Shown piece after piece: positions 9,258-20,844 of a stretch of DNA of 31,747 nt (position 1 is its first letter; every line of letters begins with the position of its first letter). The stretch is from Silene noctiflora (taxonomy: Eukaryota; Streptophyta; Magnoliopsida; Caryophyllales; Caryophyllaceae): assembly GCA_009801015.1 (NCBI GenBank), contig VHZZ01000017.1, positions 316,879-348,625 of the forward strand, written 5' to 3'. The position numbers and the translations under genes are program-made. Under the pieces are notes generated by a model. The model searched no databases. It saw nothing but the letters and a program-made list of their open reading frames with translations, and was not told where the DNA came from.

Positions 9258-9602
9258 GTTTCCGTCTCAGTCAATTGTTTATGTTTATAAAAATCCGTCT
9301 CAACTAAAGTTAGCTGGTGTGAATGGTAAGGGCTCTCATATCTTAAACAAGTGGTCAGAGGTTCGATTGCTGACTCTTACGAATGAAAAAGCCAAACTTG
9401 GGAGGGGTCAACCCATTAAATTGCCTTCAGTATCTCGAAGAAGATAAGGGATACTCTTGGTCAACACCAAAAAAGTCAAAAATAAAAATCCATCTCAGTC
9501 AATTGTTTTATGTTTATAAAAATGAAATGATTAGAACAGCAGTGAAAGGGAGTATCGTGTTTTAATGATTAGAACAGAAGTGAAGGGAGTATCGTGTTTT
9601 AA
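9258..9602. mobile_element. Rearranged Stowaway MITE interrupted by a SINE
   Basis: Left-end sequence CCGTCTCAGTCAATTGTTTA followed by TGTTTATAAAAAT occurs twice, at about 9262 and 9490. The second copy was split from the first by a SINE. The right end is also duplicated: two head-to-tail 38-bp units, ATGATTAGAACAG...GGGAGTATCGTGTTTTA, fill about 9527-9601. The element therefore has both termini in tandem. Confidence 0.65.
9303..9481 (+). mobile_element. tRNA-derived SINE, 179 bp
   Basis: Pol III promoter boxes are visible: an A-box-like TGGTGTGAATGG near the 5' end and a B box GAGGTTCGATTGC about 45 bp downstream. The 3' end is A-rich (CACCAAAAAAGTCAAAA). The flanks ATAAAAATCCGTCTCA (9287-9302) and ATAAAAATCCATCTCA (9482-9497) form a 16-bp target-site duplication with one mismatch. 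The SINE lies in a Stowaway MITE. Confidence 0.85.
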
Positions 9603-9642
9603 TGTAGAAGGGTTTTATGATGAGACTAAATTGCCTTAAGTC

Positions 9643-9885
9643 TAGACCTGATAAAATGGACTCAAACTGAATAACCTGACCCATATTCGACCCAATATCC
9701 GAACATGACTCGAACCCGAATTGATTCGACTCGAATATATATTGTTTTGGGTTGTCTGTTATCCCTAAATAACTTGATAACAACCGACTCGATAATGACC
9801 TAAACCTGAATTGACGAAACTCGAATTCTTTAAACCCGAAGATGACCCGACTCAATTGAGCCGTTTGGCGGGTTTACTTTAGTCT
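9643..9885. mobile_element. hAT-like MITE with CGACTCGAA/ACCCGA motifs
   Basis: The sequence starts TAGACCTGATAAAATGG, like the element at 12732 (TAGACCTGTCAAACGGG). It is filled with ACCCGA, CGACTCGAA and ACCTGA variants and ends near GGCGGGTTTACTTTAGTCT. The right terminus is degraded and no target-site duplication is clear. Confidence 0.5.
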
Positions 9886-10870
9886 GAAATATTGTAGAAT
9901 CTAGTACAACTAACGGTAGTATCATTTATGAGCTTTATAGTAGAGTTTTTTGAGCTTTGTTTTAAAGATTATGAGTCTTACAGTAAAATTTCAGAGTCAA
10001 AATAAACTTTAAGAAAACTCAAAATAATAAACAGAAGATCAATTAGTTTTAGGTTAATTGTACAATACAATTGCACAATTGCACAATTGAAGGTATAATC
10101 CTATTCATGAATTATCTAGTTGGATATAATTTTTTTTTTTTTTGTATGATAGTTAAGCTAAATGACGAGTCATGATTAATTAGTAGTTAGAGAAATTAGG
10201 TTCCATTGCGCATGGTAGATGATCTCACCAAATTGTTGATTATATTGTTATAGTTTTCTTATAATAAGTGACAACTTCTAGCTAGTAATTGGACTAAAAA
10301 AATGAAAAGTAAATGACGAAATAGATGAATAAAGCCATGACAGATTTACTGGTAATCGATAAAATAACTTTGTACTCGTAAATTATTAACCTTTTTTTTA
10401 AGTGTGGTTATTTTTTTCCTATCATATCGGATTCAAGCCATGCAAAACTTTGATTGTTTCTACATGAGTTTTAGCAATTACGTAGATTTCAGATGAATTA
10501 CAAATGAGCACGGGTAATATACTAATTAAATTTTATGACGTAAATTGCACCTCGAATAGAAAAGTATGATTTGCCAAAAGGTTGAACTATATAAAAATAT
10601 ATTCATATTCTTGCTTTTCCTTGGAAAGAAAGGTGATGTGAATTCAACCTGAAATTCAGGAATCATTTTTCTGATGAAAATTCTAAACAATTTCTTTATT
10701 TACTTAATTATATAATGAGGTTGGTGCTTTGGTTGGTAAAAAATGTATGTGTGTATCCAAGGAAATGGGCAGTTGACAATAATAATAATGTGTGATTTAA
10801 TGATTCATATAATTATAATTATGTTTGTTTAGAATGACAAGTAAACTATATTATATGCTTTAAACTATAG
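9886..10870. other. Intergenic, no gene seen
   Basis: AT-rich sequence of about 1 kb without a coding frame. It has a long T run near 10131-10143 and a short direct repeat of GCACAATT near 10070-10087. No terminal inverted repeats or promoter-like blocks were recognised. Confidence 0.5.
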
Positions 10871-11114
10871 CCATGAGCACTTAGATCAATTGGCAAGGGG
10901 TTGTTCTAGCTTAACCAGAGGTCTCGTGTTCGAGCCCTGGGAACGCAGCAGTGTTGAAACTCATGAGGGAGAGCTTTACCGCCCTAGTGGTCCTACCCGA
11001 CTCGAATCCAGATTAAACCGGATGGTGCATATGGAATAGAATATTGTGTCCAACTCTGTCGAGATGGTTTGAAAGTCGATAGTGATTGATCTAATTTTCT
11101 TACCTTATAAAAAA
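10871..11114 (+). mobile_element. tRNA-derived SINE, about 245 bp
   Basis: The head starts CCATGAGCACTTAGATCAAT. It has an A-box-like TTAGATCAATTGG and a B box GTGTTCGAGCCC. The body, with GAGCTTTACCGCCCTAGTGG and TAAACCGGATGG, is shared with the inverted copy at 25802-25974, after which the two diverge. The 3' end is TTATAAAAAAA. I could not define the target-site duplication. Confidence 0.75.
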
Positions 11115-11304
11115 ATGATGAGAGGCTCTATCAGATGGCCATACTTTTTTATGACCCTATCAAGCTCTTGTCGAGCACAAAATCTCATTTAAGACCGTCG
11201 TAAACTTAAGACGGTCCTTTTTTATAACGGTTAAATAGTACTATCACATTATGAAGTATTTCCTTGCTCATATCACAATTTTCGTCTTAATAATACAGCT
11301 AATA

Positions 11305-11519
11305 CTCCCTTTTATTCTGGTCATTTGTTTATCTTTGTTTTTGTCACAAAACTAAAAAAAGAGGAGGTAATCAATTATTAAATGATAAGTGGACCAAATT
11401 GCGTGTGGTGGAACAAATTGCCTACTAAAATCATTCCTATAACAGAAAGGTAAACGATTCACTGAGACACCAAAAAATGAAATAGATAAAAAAAAAAATG
11501 ACCGAAACGAAAACAATAG
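11305..11519. mobile_element. Stowaway-like MITE, about 215 bp
   Basis: The element starts CTCCCTTTTATTCTGGTCATT after TA and ends AATGACCGAAACGAAAACAATAG before TA. The arms match imperfectly. The core includes AAAGGTAAACGATTCACTGAG, a remnant of the standard Stowaway tail. Confidence 0.55.
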
Positions 11520-11568
11520 TATTAATATGACTAGGAACAAATCTGGTTGATGAACCAAAGTGGAGTAA

Positions 11569-11787
11569 GGCCCTATTCTTTGGACTAAAACTGTTTGAAC
11601 TGAACTTAACTTAATAGAGGCATAGAGCTGAGCTGAATTGAACTGAACTTAACTGAGGTAAGAGTTAATTTGTGAAGAATAAAGCTAAACTGAACCGAAC
11701 TGAACTGAATTAAGATGAACTGAACTGAACTTAATAGAGCTGAACTAAACTGAAATGAACTGAAATTAAGTCCAAAAGAACATGACT
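11569..11787. mobile_element. CTGAA-array MITE, nearly complete
   Basis: The ends GGCCCTATTCTTTGGACT and AGTCCAAAAGAACATGAC are inverted, with TAA at 11566-11568 and TAA at 11788-11790. The inside is a degenerate CTGAA array. It is the first of three family members lying head to tail up to 12260. Confidence 0.65.
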
Positions 11788-11802
11788 TAAATAAGTAACG
11801 AG

Positions 11803-11945
11803 GACCCTGTTCATTTGGTCTGAAATTATCTGAACTGCCATTGAAGTAAAAAGTTAATTTGTGAAAAGAAGAGCTGAACTAAATAAAACAAAACGAAATT
11901 GAACTAAACTGAATATAGCTGAACTGAATTAAAATTAATCGTTAA
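11803..11945. mobile_element. CTGAA-array MITE, partial
   Basis: The left end GACCCTGTTCATTTGGTCTG is followed by CTGAACT/CTAAA repeats. The right terminus is degraded near TTAATCGTTAATTTGG. Confidence 0.5.
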
Positions 11946-12102
11946 TTTGGATGCAATTTTGCATAGATTTTGTAGGCTTGCGATATGACCAACTTAGGCA
12001 GTTGGGCTAGTTGATGGGTTAACAATTTAACATGACCAAACAAGTGCGACTCTAAAAGTCATCTCAAACCCAACTACTCCTCTTGAGTCCTCTAATACGT
12101 AA

Positions 12103-12260
12103 GATCTTATTCTTTTCGACTTAATTTTAATTTTTATTTAGCTCATTTTAGTTCAGTTCAACCTAACTTATTTTACCTCTACTTATATCAACTAATTTCA
12201 TTTTAATTAAGTTTAATTCAATTTATTTAAGTTTTTTTTCAACCCAAAAGAATAGGGTCT
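12103..12260. mobile_element. CTGAA-array MITE, degraded, TAA duplication
   Basis: The element starts GATCTTATTCTTTTCGACTT after TAA (12100-12102) and ends CCCAAAAGAATAGGGTCT before TAA (12261-12263). The interior has TTCAG/TTTAG variants, so it is inverted relative to the 11569 copy. Confidence 0.6.
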
Positions 12261-12408
12261 TAAGGATCAATGACATAAATCATCATAAACATCATTGTCC
12301 AATCCAAATAAAAAAATACACCAATCAAATCCAATCATTTATTTATCAATATCTTATATCGGTTTGGTATACATAAGTCGATAACAGGGTATATGAGATA
12401 TTATTGTA

Positions 12409-12552
12409 GGCAAATTCTCATTTGTGACGGATTGTGACGGGTACCATTTTGTGAGACAAAATGCCCAAATAGGGGAGAGAGGAAAGCAAGTGAGGGGTGC
12501 CCTTACCTTGTCCCCCTATTTGTTTTGTGAGTGACATTATCCGTCTTATATT
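12409..12552. mobile_element. Mutator-like MITE, TTTGTGACGG family
   Basis: The left end GGCAAATTCTCATTTGTG continues into GACGG and matches the inverted right end of the complete copy at 31062-31246. The interior also matches it (GAGAGAGGAAAGCAAGTG and TTTTGTGAG). A second end-like motif, AAGCTTAAGACGG to AAATGAGAAGTTGG, at 12673-12722 may be the true right terminus or another copy. Confidence 0.6.
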
Positions 12553-12731
12553 AAATTTCCGGGATATACAATTGAATCATAAAAATGTAGTCGAAAGAGT
12601 CTACATGATCAATAGGTTTTACGACAATTTTTTTTGCTATTCCCAATGCATTTTACTTTTGTTTGTGATATTTGATCTGTCTTAAGCTTAAGACGGATAT
12701 ATCTGTTTTAAATGAGAAGTTGGGTTACATG

Positions 12732-13327
12732 TAGACCTGTCAAACGGGTCGGGCGGGTCGGGTCATACGGGTTAGGTTCAGATACGGGTCGGGTTATAGG
12801 GTCACGGGTCGGGTTAGAGTTAGAATACGGGGTCAAGAAATAATTTCTAACGCCTTTTTTAATCTATTTTTTTTAATTAAAAAAATAATTTTTAAAAACG
12901 TAAAACATATTTAAAATAAATCTTTTAATCATATTCAACGTTTACATTAATTATTTCAACGTTTACATTAATTATATTGACATAATTATTAAATTAAAGT
13001 TTTTTTAATAATTATTTTATTATCAAGTATTGTAAAAGTGATATAAAATTGACTTTTTAGTTATGTTTGTAATTTTTAATAATAAAAAAATAATTTTTTA
13101 ACAATTTTTTTCAAATATAATATAAAAATATTAATATTTTAATAAAAATCTTGATTTATCTTTGACCCAACTGGTCGACCTGTTCGAGTCTGGTCTTGAC
13201 CCTAAAATAACGGTTCATTTCGGGTTCGGGTCAAATGGGTCACAGGTCGAAAAAATCGGGTTTGTAACCCTAAAAAACGGGTCGGACTGGTCGGGTTTTC
13301 GAGTCGGGTCGAGTTTTGACAGGTCTA
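12732..13327. mobile_element. hAT-like MITE with GGGTCGG subterminal arrays
   Basis: The ends TAGACCTGTCAAACGGGTCG and GTCGAGTTTTGACAGGTCTA are inverted repeats. GGGTCGG/CGGGTC motifs crowd about 12745-12830 and 13150-13320 around a very AT-rich centre. GTTACATG lies just left (12724-12731) and TTTACATG just right (13331-13338), a likely 8-bp duplication offset by three bases. The element is large for a MITE but has no coding sequence. Confidence 0.7.
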
Positions 13328-13821
13328 GTATTTACATGACTCATGAGTACATGTCTTTTCTACTCTTATCCAAACCAAACCGAACCCCAAATAAGAAAAC
13401 CAAATCGAAACCCGAAAAAGGAAAAAAAAAAAAAAAAAGTGTGACATGGTTGATGAAGTTAAAGCATGAAGAATGCCCAAACATCAACACCAACTAAAAT
13501 TCCTACCTTTTTCTTCAAACCTGACGGTTTCTTGCTCAATCTTTTCAAACCATCTCTTTCTTTCTTTCAACATCCATCTTTCCTTTGATTCTTTTCACTT
13601 CCTTAAATTTAGAAACAAAGAACAATTTCAATATTCTCCCTTTGATTAGTATTACTACAACTACATTTCACTTCATACATTTTGCTCATTTTCTCCCATA
13701 AGTGAACAATTTCTTCCTAAATTTGCTTAATTTTTCTGGGTTTTTGAAATTTTAGTGAAAAGTTAAGATTTTGGTATCTGGGTAGTTTTCAATTTAGGGT
13801 TTAGGGTTTGGGTATTGTGTG
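13328..13821 (+). promoter_or_regulatory. Promoter and leader region of the ZIP gene
   Basis: The region runs from the hAT-like MITE to the ZIP start codon. From about 13500 it is rich in C and T (TCTTTCTTTCTTTCAACATC), which suggests a 5' UTR. The repeated GTTTAGGGTTTGGG just before the ATG is common in plant leaders. No TATA box could be placed with confidence. Confidence 0.4.
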
Positions 13822-16800
13822 ATGGATTCTCAGGTGTTGGTTGCTCTTGGGCTGTCTCTTGTTGGTGGATTGAGCACTTCTTTAGGTATGAAATTTCCAT
13901 TTTCTTGGTTTAATTAATAAATTATAGAGTTTAATTTGTACAATTATTGTTATTTAATTGATTTTTGAACTGAATAATTTAGTTTAGTTTAGTGTAGTTT
14001 TGATTTGGTGTTATCTTTGTGATTGAAATGGTAGTTAGCTTTGTTTGAAGTTGATGATTCCTTGTGTATAATGGCTATAGTGTTAAATCTCGGGTTTGGT
14101 TGCGGTATTGGTTGTCGCGGCCTAATCATGCTAAATGCAGTCAATATCGTTGACTTAAAACACGGTAAAATGTGGCTGCGGTAAACTACAAAGCGTTTAT
14201 AACTTGGTGGTGTAATAAGGTTGCGGCCTGATCATGCTGAAATTATTACTGATTAGTGCAAGAAAGGTTGAATGGCAATTTCATCATGTGAATCATGTGA
14301 AATGAAATTTGTTATTATTATTATTATCAATGTTATTAGTCTTGTCATCGGGAGAAGATGTATTCCTGTAGTCCATGGAGGGTGGATTAAGAAAGGCTCA
14401 AAGGAGTGAATTTCCGGCTTTGATTGTAGTTGATTCAAAAACAAGAATGTATATAATTGGGGAGTGGGGACACCTAACATTCAAGAAACTTGGTTCTTGT
14501 AGGAGAAAATGGGGAATAGATTGGTTATAAGGCTGAATTTAGTTGTATATTTCAAGTCTCGTGAGGTTACTGTAGGATAGATGTATGTTTTAGGCTATTT
14601 TACTGATAGGGTTGAAGTTGAAAGCTATGTGCAACCTAGAGTCAGTGTAAAGTCTGATTTTAGATGTATGGAATTTGAAAACTTTGAACAATTTGGCCCC
14701 TGTCTGATTACATTTAACCGACTTCCGCTTTTTTATCAGCCAGTCAGCTGTCGGATATATCTTATATTTGTCTATCGTAAAAGTTGGCTTAGAGACGGTA
14801 ACTTGTCTATTCATGTGGAATTATCAATAACTTGTTCTTGATCAATTTCATTTAACTAGTTTTTATTGAGTTATTGATCACCGTCACTGTGAGAGCCATT
14901 GAGGCATTGGGGTAATGTTGTTGTTGTTGTATTGATCACCGTCACTACTTTTTTCATGTTCTAAATCCAGTCTGTATTAAGATTTGTCTGCGTGGTTGCA
15001 TGGTTGATAACTGGGTGATTTTTGTCTCTAAATTGCCCACATCGTCATTTAACAAAAAATGTGTATCAAAGTTTTGGAACAATTTTGCAATAAGGCTGAC
15101 TTTGGCTCATTGGATGTCAAACAGGTGCCCTTCTTGTGGTACTCAGTAATGCTCCAAATTTGAAGATGCTTGGGCTGTTACAGGTGATCCACAATCCACA
15201 TTGTTATCTAAAACCATAAAATTATCTTACTTATCCGATCTTGTCGCTAAACCTTGTGTCTATCCCATAGTTAGAATTATATCAGTAGCTTAGCACCACG
15301 ACTGAAGTCATTCCTAGAGTGCTTTCATCCTGTATACATAAAATCTTCTGTTTACTCTTGTAGGGCTTTGCTGCTGGTCTAATGCTTAGCATATCATTCT
15401 TTGATTTGGCTCACAATGCCATAAATTCAATAGGCTTTTTGAAAGGAAATATCTGGGTAAGGTACCGTCGTTAAAGTCTTTCAGAAGAAGTTTGGCTGAA
15501 CTGACATGTTTACTAACACGTAACTATACCTTGTTTAGTTTTTCTCAGGAGTCATATTCTTTGCAATCATTGCGAACTTCATCCCAGAACCAACACTTGC
15601 TCCTAGTTCAGATGCTAAAAGCAAGAAGGTTAGTTTCATCTTTCCTTCTCATAGATGTGTCAACTAAAGTTGCTTGAATTTATCAAAAAGTGTGCTTTTG
15701 CTTGCTGGTCAACTATCTTATGGTTTGCTGACATTCTTCCGGTGCTTATCAGACAAATGGACATGCGAAGGGAAAGGATACTATGAAAAAACATCGACGC
15801 CAAGTTATGTACAGTGGAATCATTACAGCCATAGGTACTTTCACTTTTGATTTTTTTTAATGATATCGGATACTTGTCGATGTTTTCCAACCAGTCAAGT
15901 ACTCTAGTTCATTTCCTTCATATTTAGCTATCTTCTTATTGCCATTCGAGTCAAAATGAAGTGTCCAAGTGCACATGGCCTTGTATTGAGCGGGATACGG
16001 AAAGACAAGGCAACGTGAACACCCAGAGTAACATATGCCAGATGTGGGAGCATGATAAAGAATTTGTTACAATGCTTAAGCGTGAATCAGGATGTAAATT
16101 ATGCTCTGGTTGTGTCCTCATACTCTTTAAATGACGAGTCAGAATTTTTGCAACCAAAAAACCCAGTTCATTGTGGTGCTTTTTTTATATCTATATTTTG
16201 TGTAAAGATCAGTTTAAATAAAAAAATAAAAATAAAAACATCTGCTATTGTCTGCCCATGTAAAATTTTCTACATGGGTTAGAACTTATGAAACCTTTTT
16301 TTTTGTTTAGGAATAAGCTTACACAATTTTCCAGAAGGAATGGCTGTTTTTCTTGGATCCATAAAGGTATATTGTAGTGACGTTGTTCCTGATTTCATGC
16401 ACGCATTGCTTTCATTCGGGTGTTAAGTACGTACGGCCAACTTTTGTGGCTTATTGTGTACATTGTCTGACTGTCATAAATGGAGCTCTTGATTTCTAAA
16501 GATAATGTTACTGTGAGTACGCAGTACACTTATACGAATGATTGGATTTGATAGAGGCTTCAGTTTTTAGTTTCTTTGGATATGTTATACTCCCTCCATA
16601 TTTTAATGTTCTTCCCATTTCTCCATTATATGTGAGTAGTATTATAATGAAATGGGAAGAACATAGAAATATGGAGGGAGTATTAAGTAATTAGACTGAA
16701 TTTCTCATCGTGACCTGTTATGCTTCTAATAATGACAAAATCATTGATTTTAGTAGTTTGTAGCACTGTACGTGTAACGAATCATAAACCATAGCTGTAC

Positions 16801-18969
16801 TTTATCTCTTGCTAATTTTGTTGTCTTCCGTTGATGCTTATGACACTTTCAAATAAAATTTTCTGATTCGGATCTTCGGCAAACAAATTTCATGTTTGTG
16901 AACAGTTGCACTGTATTTTGTATTTAGGATATGCTGACTAATTCCTCAATCTGGTAAAATCATTCCTCTAAGATGTCTATTGTTCTGTCATATCAGGGCC
17001 TTCGAGTGGGACTCAATTTGGCTCTGGCTATTGCCTTGCACAACATTCCTGAGGTAAAGTTCGCTATTATCAGCATTTGAGTCCTGCTTGTGCAGATAAC
17101 GGGTGTTGTTCACATATTGTACAAACTCCATCCCATTTATAATTTCCCCATGTGACTTTGGTGGTGAACCCTTACATGAAAAATTTGACCCATATGATTT
17201 ATCAAAATGACCATTTTCATATTATCATTTTTGTAAAGTTGTCCCTATTTTATATTGTGAAGAAAACGCTGTTAAAGTTATCATTGACCAACCTGGTCAA
17301 ATAGAGACAGTATCATATAGGAAGGTGGGACTCGGGAGTATGCATTAAGTTAAATCTGTAATGTGCTTTGTCTTACCGGTGTCTCCGATTTGGTTTAACA
17401 GGGCGTTGCAGTTGCTCTTCCTGTTTACTTTGCAACACAGAGGTAGTTCATCCTGTCAAAGAATTTTCACGTAGCTGTTTGGGACCTTGGGTTTTCTTAC
17501 AGCTACAAGAGTCATCATCTTAGTTTTTATATCTAGCGTTGACCCGTGACTCACCTCAGACTGCTTCTTTGTGAATCGCTTGATAAAACCGATTGCGTCT
17601 TTCGTTGTAAGGTGGAAATGAGAGCCATGAGAAAGGATAACTCTTACGATCACTTGAAGTGAGGATAGATTTTAAGGGGTTGTGGAGGCTAAAACAAAGG
17701 GAAAAAAAAGGATGAATGGAGTTTATTGTTTGTTGTAGAGGAGAATGAAGGATATAAATCTGCCGATTTTCTAATCATTTAACTACCACCACCTCACCCA
17801 TCTCCTGTCATGTTTTCTTCTGATGATCCCTTCATTACCCTCAAGGTCTCAATCCAAGCATACCATGTTACCACTGCATATTTTTTTTTTACCTTTTTCA
17901 TTATTTAAAGAATATTTTAATTAAAGGTGCACAAATGATTGGAACGGAGCGAGCAGTAAAATTTTTTTAATTTTTTTTGAAAAACGCTGAGAATGGGGTA
18001 GGACTGTTGGAGACATATATACGCCTTACTGAAACTTAGGAAACACAGGAATAAGGTTGTCTCGTGTTAAGCTGAAGACTTGTTTAAAAAAATTCTTTAG
18101 GCCAATCCAATGTTAATCGTTGACAGCTAGTAGCACCTTGGTCAATTTCTTTACTAAAAAGAATCAGTTTTTTTAGTTTCTAAAGTAGAAAATATGCTGA
18201 TCTGAGGTGTATGTTCATGTTTCATAAGGTCTTCTGTGATCGCCATGTAAATGTGCAACAATGTCGAGTATCTGAATTTCCTGTATCTAGTGTGATAAGA
18301 TCCGTTTGTTGATGTGCTGTAGCAAGTGGCAAGCATTTAAGCTAGCATCACTCTCCGGTTTGGCGGAGCCCCTAGGTGTTATAATTGTAGGTAAGGCACC
18401 AACTCCATCCAGAAATAGGATATCCTCTTCTCTGTATATAGCCTGATTCTAGACGGATGAACTGTTCTTATTTAAATTTTTCTGTGATGTAGCATACCTG
18501 TTCCCGAGCAGTCTAAATCCTGAGATTTTGGAGGGTCTTCTTGGAGCAGGTACATTTTGTTGGACAAATTTCAGATATTCCGTATATCATAGACTGTATG
18601 TGTTTTCTTTTACATGTCTAATGAGTAATGAATGGTTTGGGGTTTTGCAGTTGGTGGAGTTATGGCGTTTCTTACCTTGCATGAGATGTTGCCGTTGGCA
18701 TTTGATTATGCTGGTCAGAAACAAGCTGTCAAGGCCGTATTCCTTGGCATGGCTTTTATGTCGGCAAGGTAAATAATGTTCTATCAAAGTTTCATTGTGG
18801 CTGGTTTTCCAAAGACGTTCGTACACTTCGTCAACCAAATTTCATACAAAAAATCAGTTTTGAAAGGTCCAAATTTTATCAGCATGCTGCAACCCATTAA
18901 CTTCAACTGTTGTGGAATTGCAGTTTGTATTTTCTGGAAATCAGCCTACCGGCAGATATGAGTTTATAG
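13822..18969 (+). CDS. ZTP29: ZIP family metal transporter, ZTP29-like, 12 exons
   Basis: Exons: 13822-13885, 15125-15183, 15364-15456, 15539-15628, 15753-15834, 16311-16366, 16997-17053, 17402-17442, 18323-18390, 18493-18549, 18651-18768, 18924-18969. All junctions are GT/AG, phases agree, and the sum is 831 bp, giving 276 residues. The protein opens MDSQVLVALGLSLVGGLSTS and has the eight-helix ZIP plan. Its metal-site motifs are H134-N-F-P-E-G139 in the fourth helix and H163-N-I-P-E-G168 in the fifth. The variable loop (residues about 93-117) is Lys-rich with few His. It ends LPADMSL. ZIP proteins move zinc or other divalent metals into the cytosol; Arabidopsis ZTP29 was reported at the ER and linked to salt response. 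Function here is by homology. Exon 8 is only 41 bp. Introns 6 and 8 carry Stowaway traces. Nothing is broken. Confidence 0.95.
16590..16680. mobile_element. Stowaway MITE in intron 6 of the ZIP gene, 91 bp
   Basis: The arms CTCCCTCCATATTTTAATG and CATAGAAATATGGAGGGAG mirror each other, as do the inner TTCTTCCCATTT and AAATGGGAAGAA. TA duplications lie at 16588-16589 and 16681-16682. The element is almost a perfect hairpin. Confidence 0.9.
17880..17960. mobile_element. Stowaway-like MITE remnant in intron 8 of the ZIP gene
   Basis: AATTAAAGGTGCACAAATG followed by ATTGGAACGGAGCGAGCAG resembles a right end of the Stowaway family. The T-rich start with TTTACC suggests part of the left arm, but the outer left terminus is gone. 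Confidence 0.4.
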
Positions 18970-19572
18970 CTGAACAGTGATCTGTGATAAAAATCTAGAC
19001 AAGCTCCCTCAGATAAACACGCCTCCAACCTCATACTTGGCAACATCTTCCCCCTTTATCGACACAGTAATATAGCTGGTAACCGTCTACTTACCTGATG
19101 CACTGGAATTCATATCAAAGTACATTTGAAACTCTTGTTGAATGTGAATTACTAGTAGGTTATTGTAGGCTTGTAGCCACTGAAAACTATCGAAAAGCTT
19201 AATAAAATTGTAAAGCTTTTAATTTCAGCAGCGAATCTGATATTTAAAGTTTAGCATTCTTGTCTTTGCTCTTTTATTGTCGTCTGATTTCAGACCCGAT
19301 TCTCAAATTCGCAATTTAAGATTTGTCTCTAAAACTTGTAAAATACAGTAATTAAACTGTTGCTATTTGATTAACATATTAAGGTTCAGACTTTGCTTTC
19401 TGTAGTACCAAATACGGAGTAAAATTGATGGTGAATTTACTTCCATTCACTCAATTTACCTGACAAATTTACCAAAGGTAAAGGCTAGGGGAGTATACTG
19501 CCATGAATTTAATAACTTACTGCACCACGGATTTTCAATATGGAAATGCAAGTAGTAATTAGTTAATTACAT
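18970..19572 (+). other. 3' UTR of the ZIP gene and downstream spacer
   Basis: The sequence after the stop codon is non-coding. AATAAA at 19201-19206 is a plausible polyadenylation signal about 230 bases after the stop. From about 19250 onward only AT-rich spacer is seen. Confidence 0.5.
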
Positions 19573-20400
19573 AACTAGTATAGATCTCGTGCCACTTCGC
19601 GGTATATATAGAGATTTTATTTTTGAGGATATTATTTAAATCGCCACTTTATTAATATTTAATATTTTACTCTGTTTTATTTTGATATAAAAAAAATTAA
19701 ACTGGAAAACTAATCAAAGAGAATTGATTAAAGTTATGAAATGTGTATTTTTATAAACGTATTTTTTTTACCATAAAATTACGGATTTCATTTATAATTT
19801 TCTCCAATTTTTTTAATGAATTTTTCTTTTTGGTTACTAACCTAATAGTAAGTATGTGTTAAGTTATTTTCTAAAGTAATCATTATTGCATTGTGAAAAA
19901 TTTAGCAACATATAGTCTATAGTTTAATACTAATTTTATTTTATTATAATGAAAAAAATTGTAATTTTAAATTTAATTAAAAGATTAGATTATAATTATA
20001 ATTATAATAAGATTATATTTTATGAAAAAAGATAACAGTTTATTAAAATGAAGTTTTATTTGTTTCCTTTAATAAATTGGATACATTTTGAAGGGAAAAC
20101 CAAGAGAATTTTTATTCTCTTAGTAGTAAAGGGATTTAATGATAAAATCTATAATTATTAGAATCAAGTTGATGTTAATTAGCAATTTAGTTTGGAATTT
20201 AATATTTATGATCATTTATTAGTAAAAATAGATTTTTAAGGAAATAATTTTTTTTTATATATATGGTATGGTATGTAAATAAAAAGAGGATTAAAGTGAG
20301 ATCAATTATTGAGAGTAGGGTTCATTTATTAGAAGGTGAATATATAGGCGGGAAATTTGAGCGGGAAAATTTAGAGTTGTGTTATTCTTTTAGTATATAG
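19573..20400. mobile_element. AT-rich segment with ACTAGTATA-type ends
   Basis: The left edge reads ACTAGTATAGATCTCGTGCC and the right edge TTCTTTTAGTATATAG, a weak inverted match of a kind often seen at the ends of plant MITE-like repeats. The body is very AT-rich, non-coding, and has two GCGGGAAA-like motifs near 20350-20368. Boundaries and class are uncertain. Confidence 0.35.
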
Positions 20401-20402
20401 GG

Positions 20403-20844
20403 GATGCTCCCCTAAAATTACTTTGTAATTACAGTAGCTGCTTCTAAAGTTTAAGGAAAAATATGCAATTACATATTTATAATTATTTGAAAGATTAAAA
20501 TAGTAGTCCTAAAATTAAAAATTAAAAATTAAAGTTACTATTGATGTACGAATGAAAATAATGAACTTTACTCGTTAATCTAGCTGAAATAACGTAAACA
20601 GTAATAATCTACGGAGTAATTAATTGGATTTTGGCCATGACATCCTTCCTCCGTTAAATGCATGGAAATTAGACCATGCTGTTTCTTGTAGCATTTGTAC
20701 ATGCGTAACTACATTTCCCTTTAAAATCCTCATAAAATCGACTCGAAATCTTGTTCAATATCAGAATCAGGATCATCCTCATCGTCATCAAAATTATGAA
20801 CAACAAAATCGGAATGAGAATGACCAAATGATGTGTTACTCTTA
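20403..20844. other. Intergenic, no recognisable gene
   Basis: A 73-codon frame at 20624-20845 is open, and its C-terminal part is rich in N, Q, H and E. It matches nothing I recognise and has no clear gene signals. The remainder is AT-rich spacer. Confidence 0.4.

Noticed and set aside
10880-10945. A tRNA gene suggested by A- and B-box motifs
   Set aside because: The segment does not fold into a full tRNA cloverleaf and continues into a SINE body with an A-rich tail shared with another copy.
13162-13497. A 111-codon open frame on the plus strand
   Set aside because: It runs from the GGGTCGG array of an hAT-like MITE into the spacer before the ZIP gene. There is no conserved motif and the frame is not part of the ZIP mRNA.
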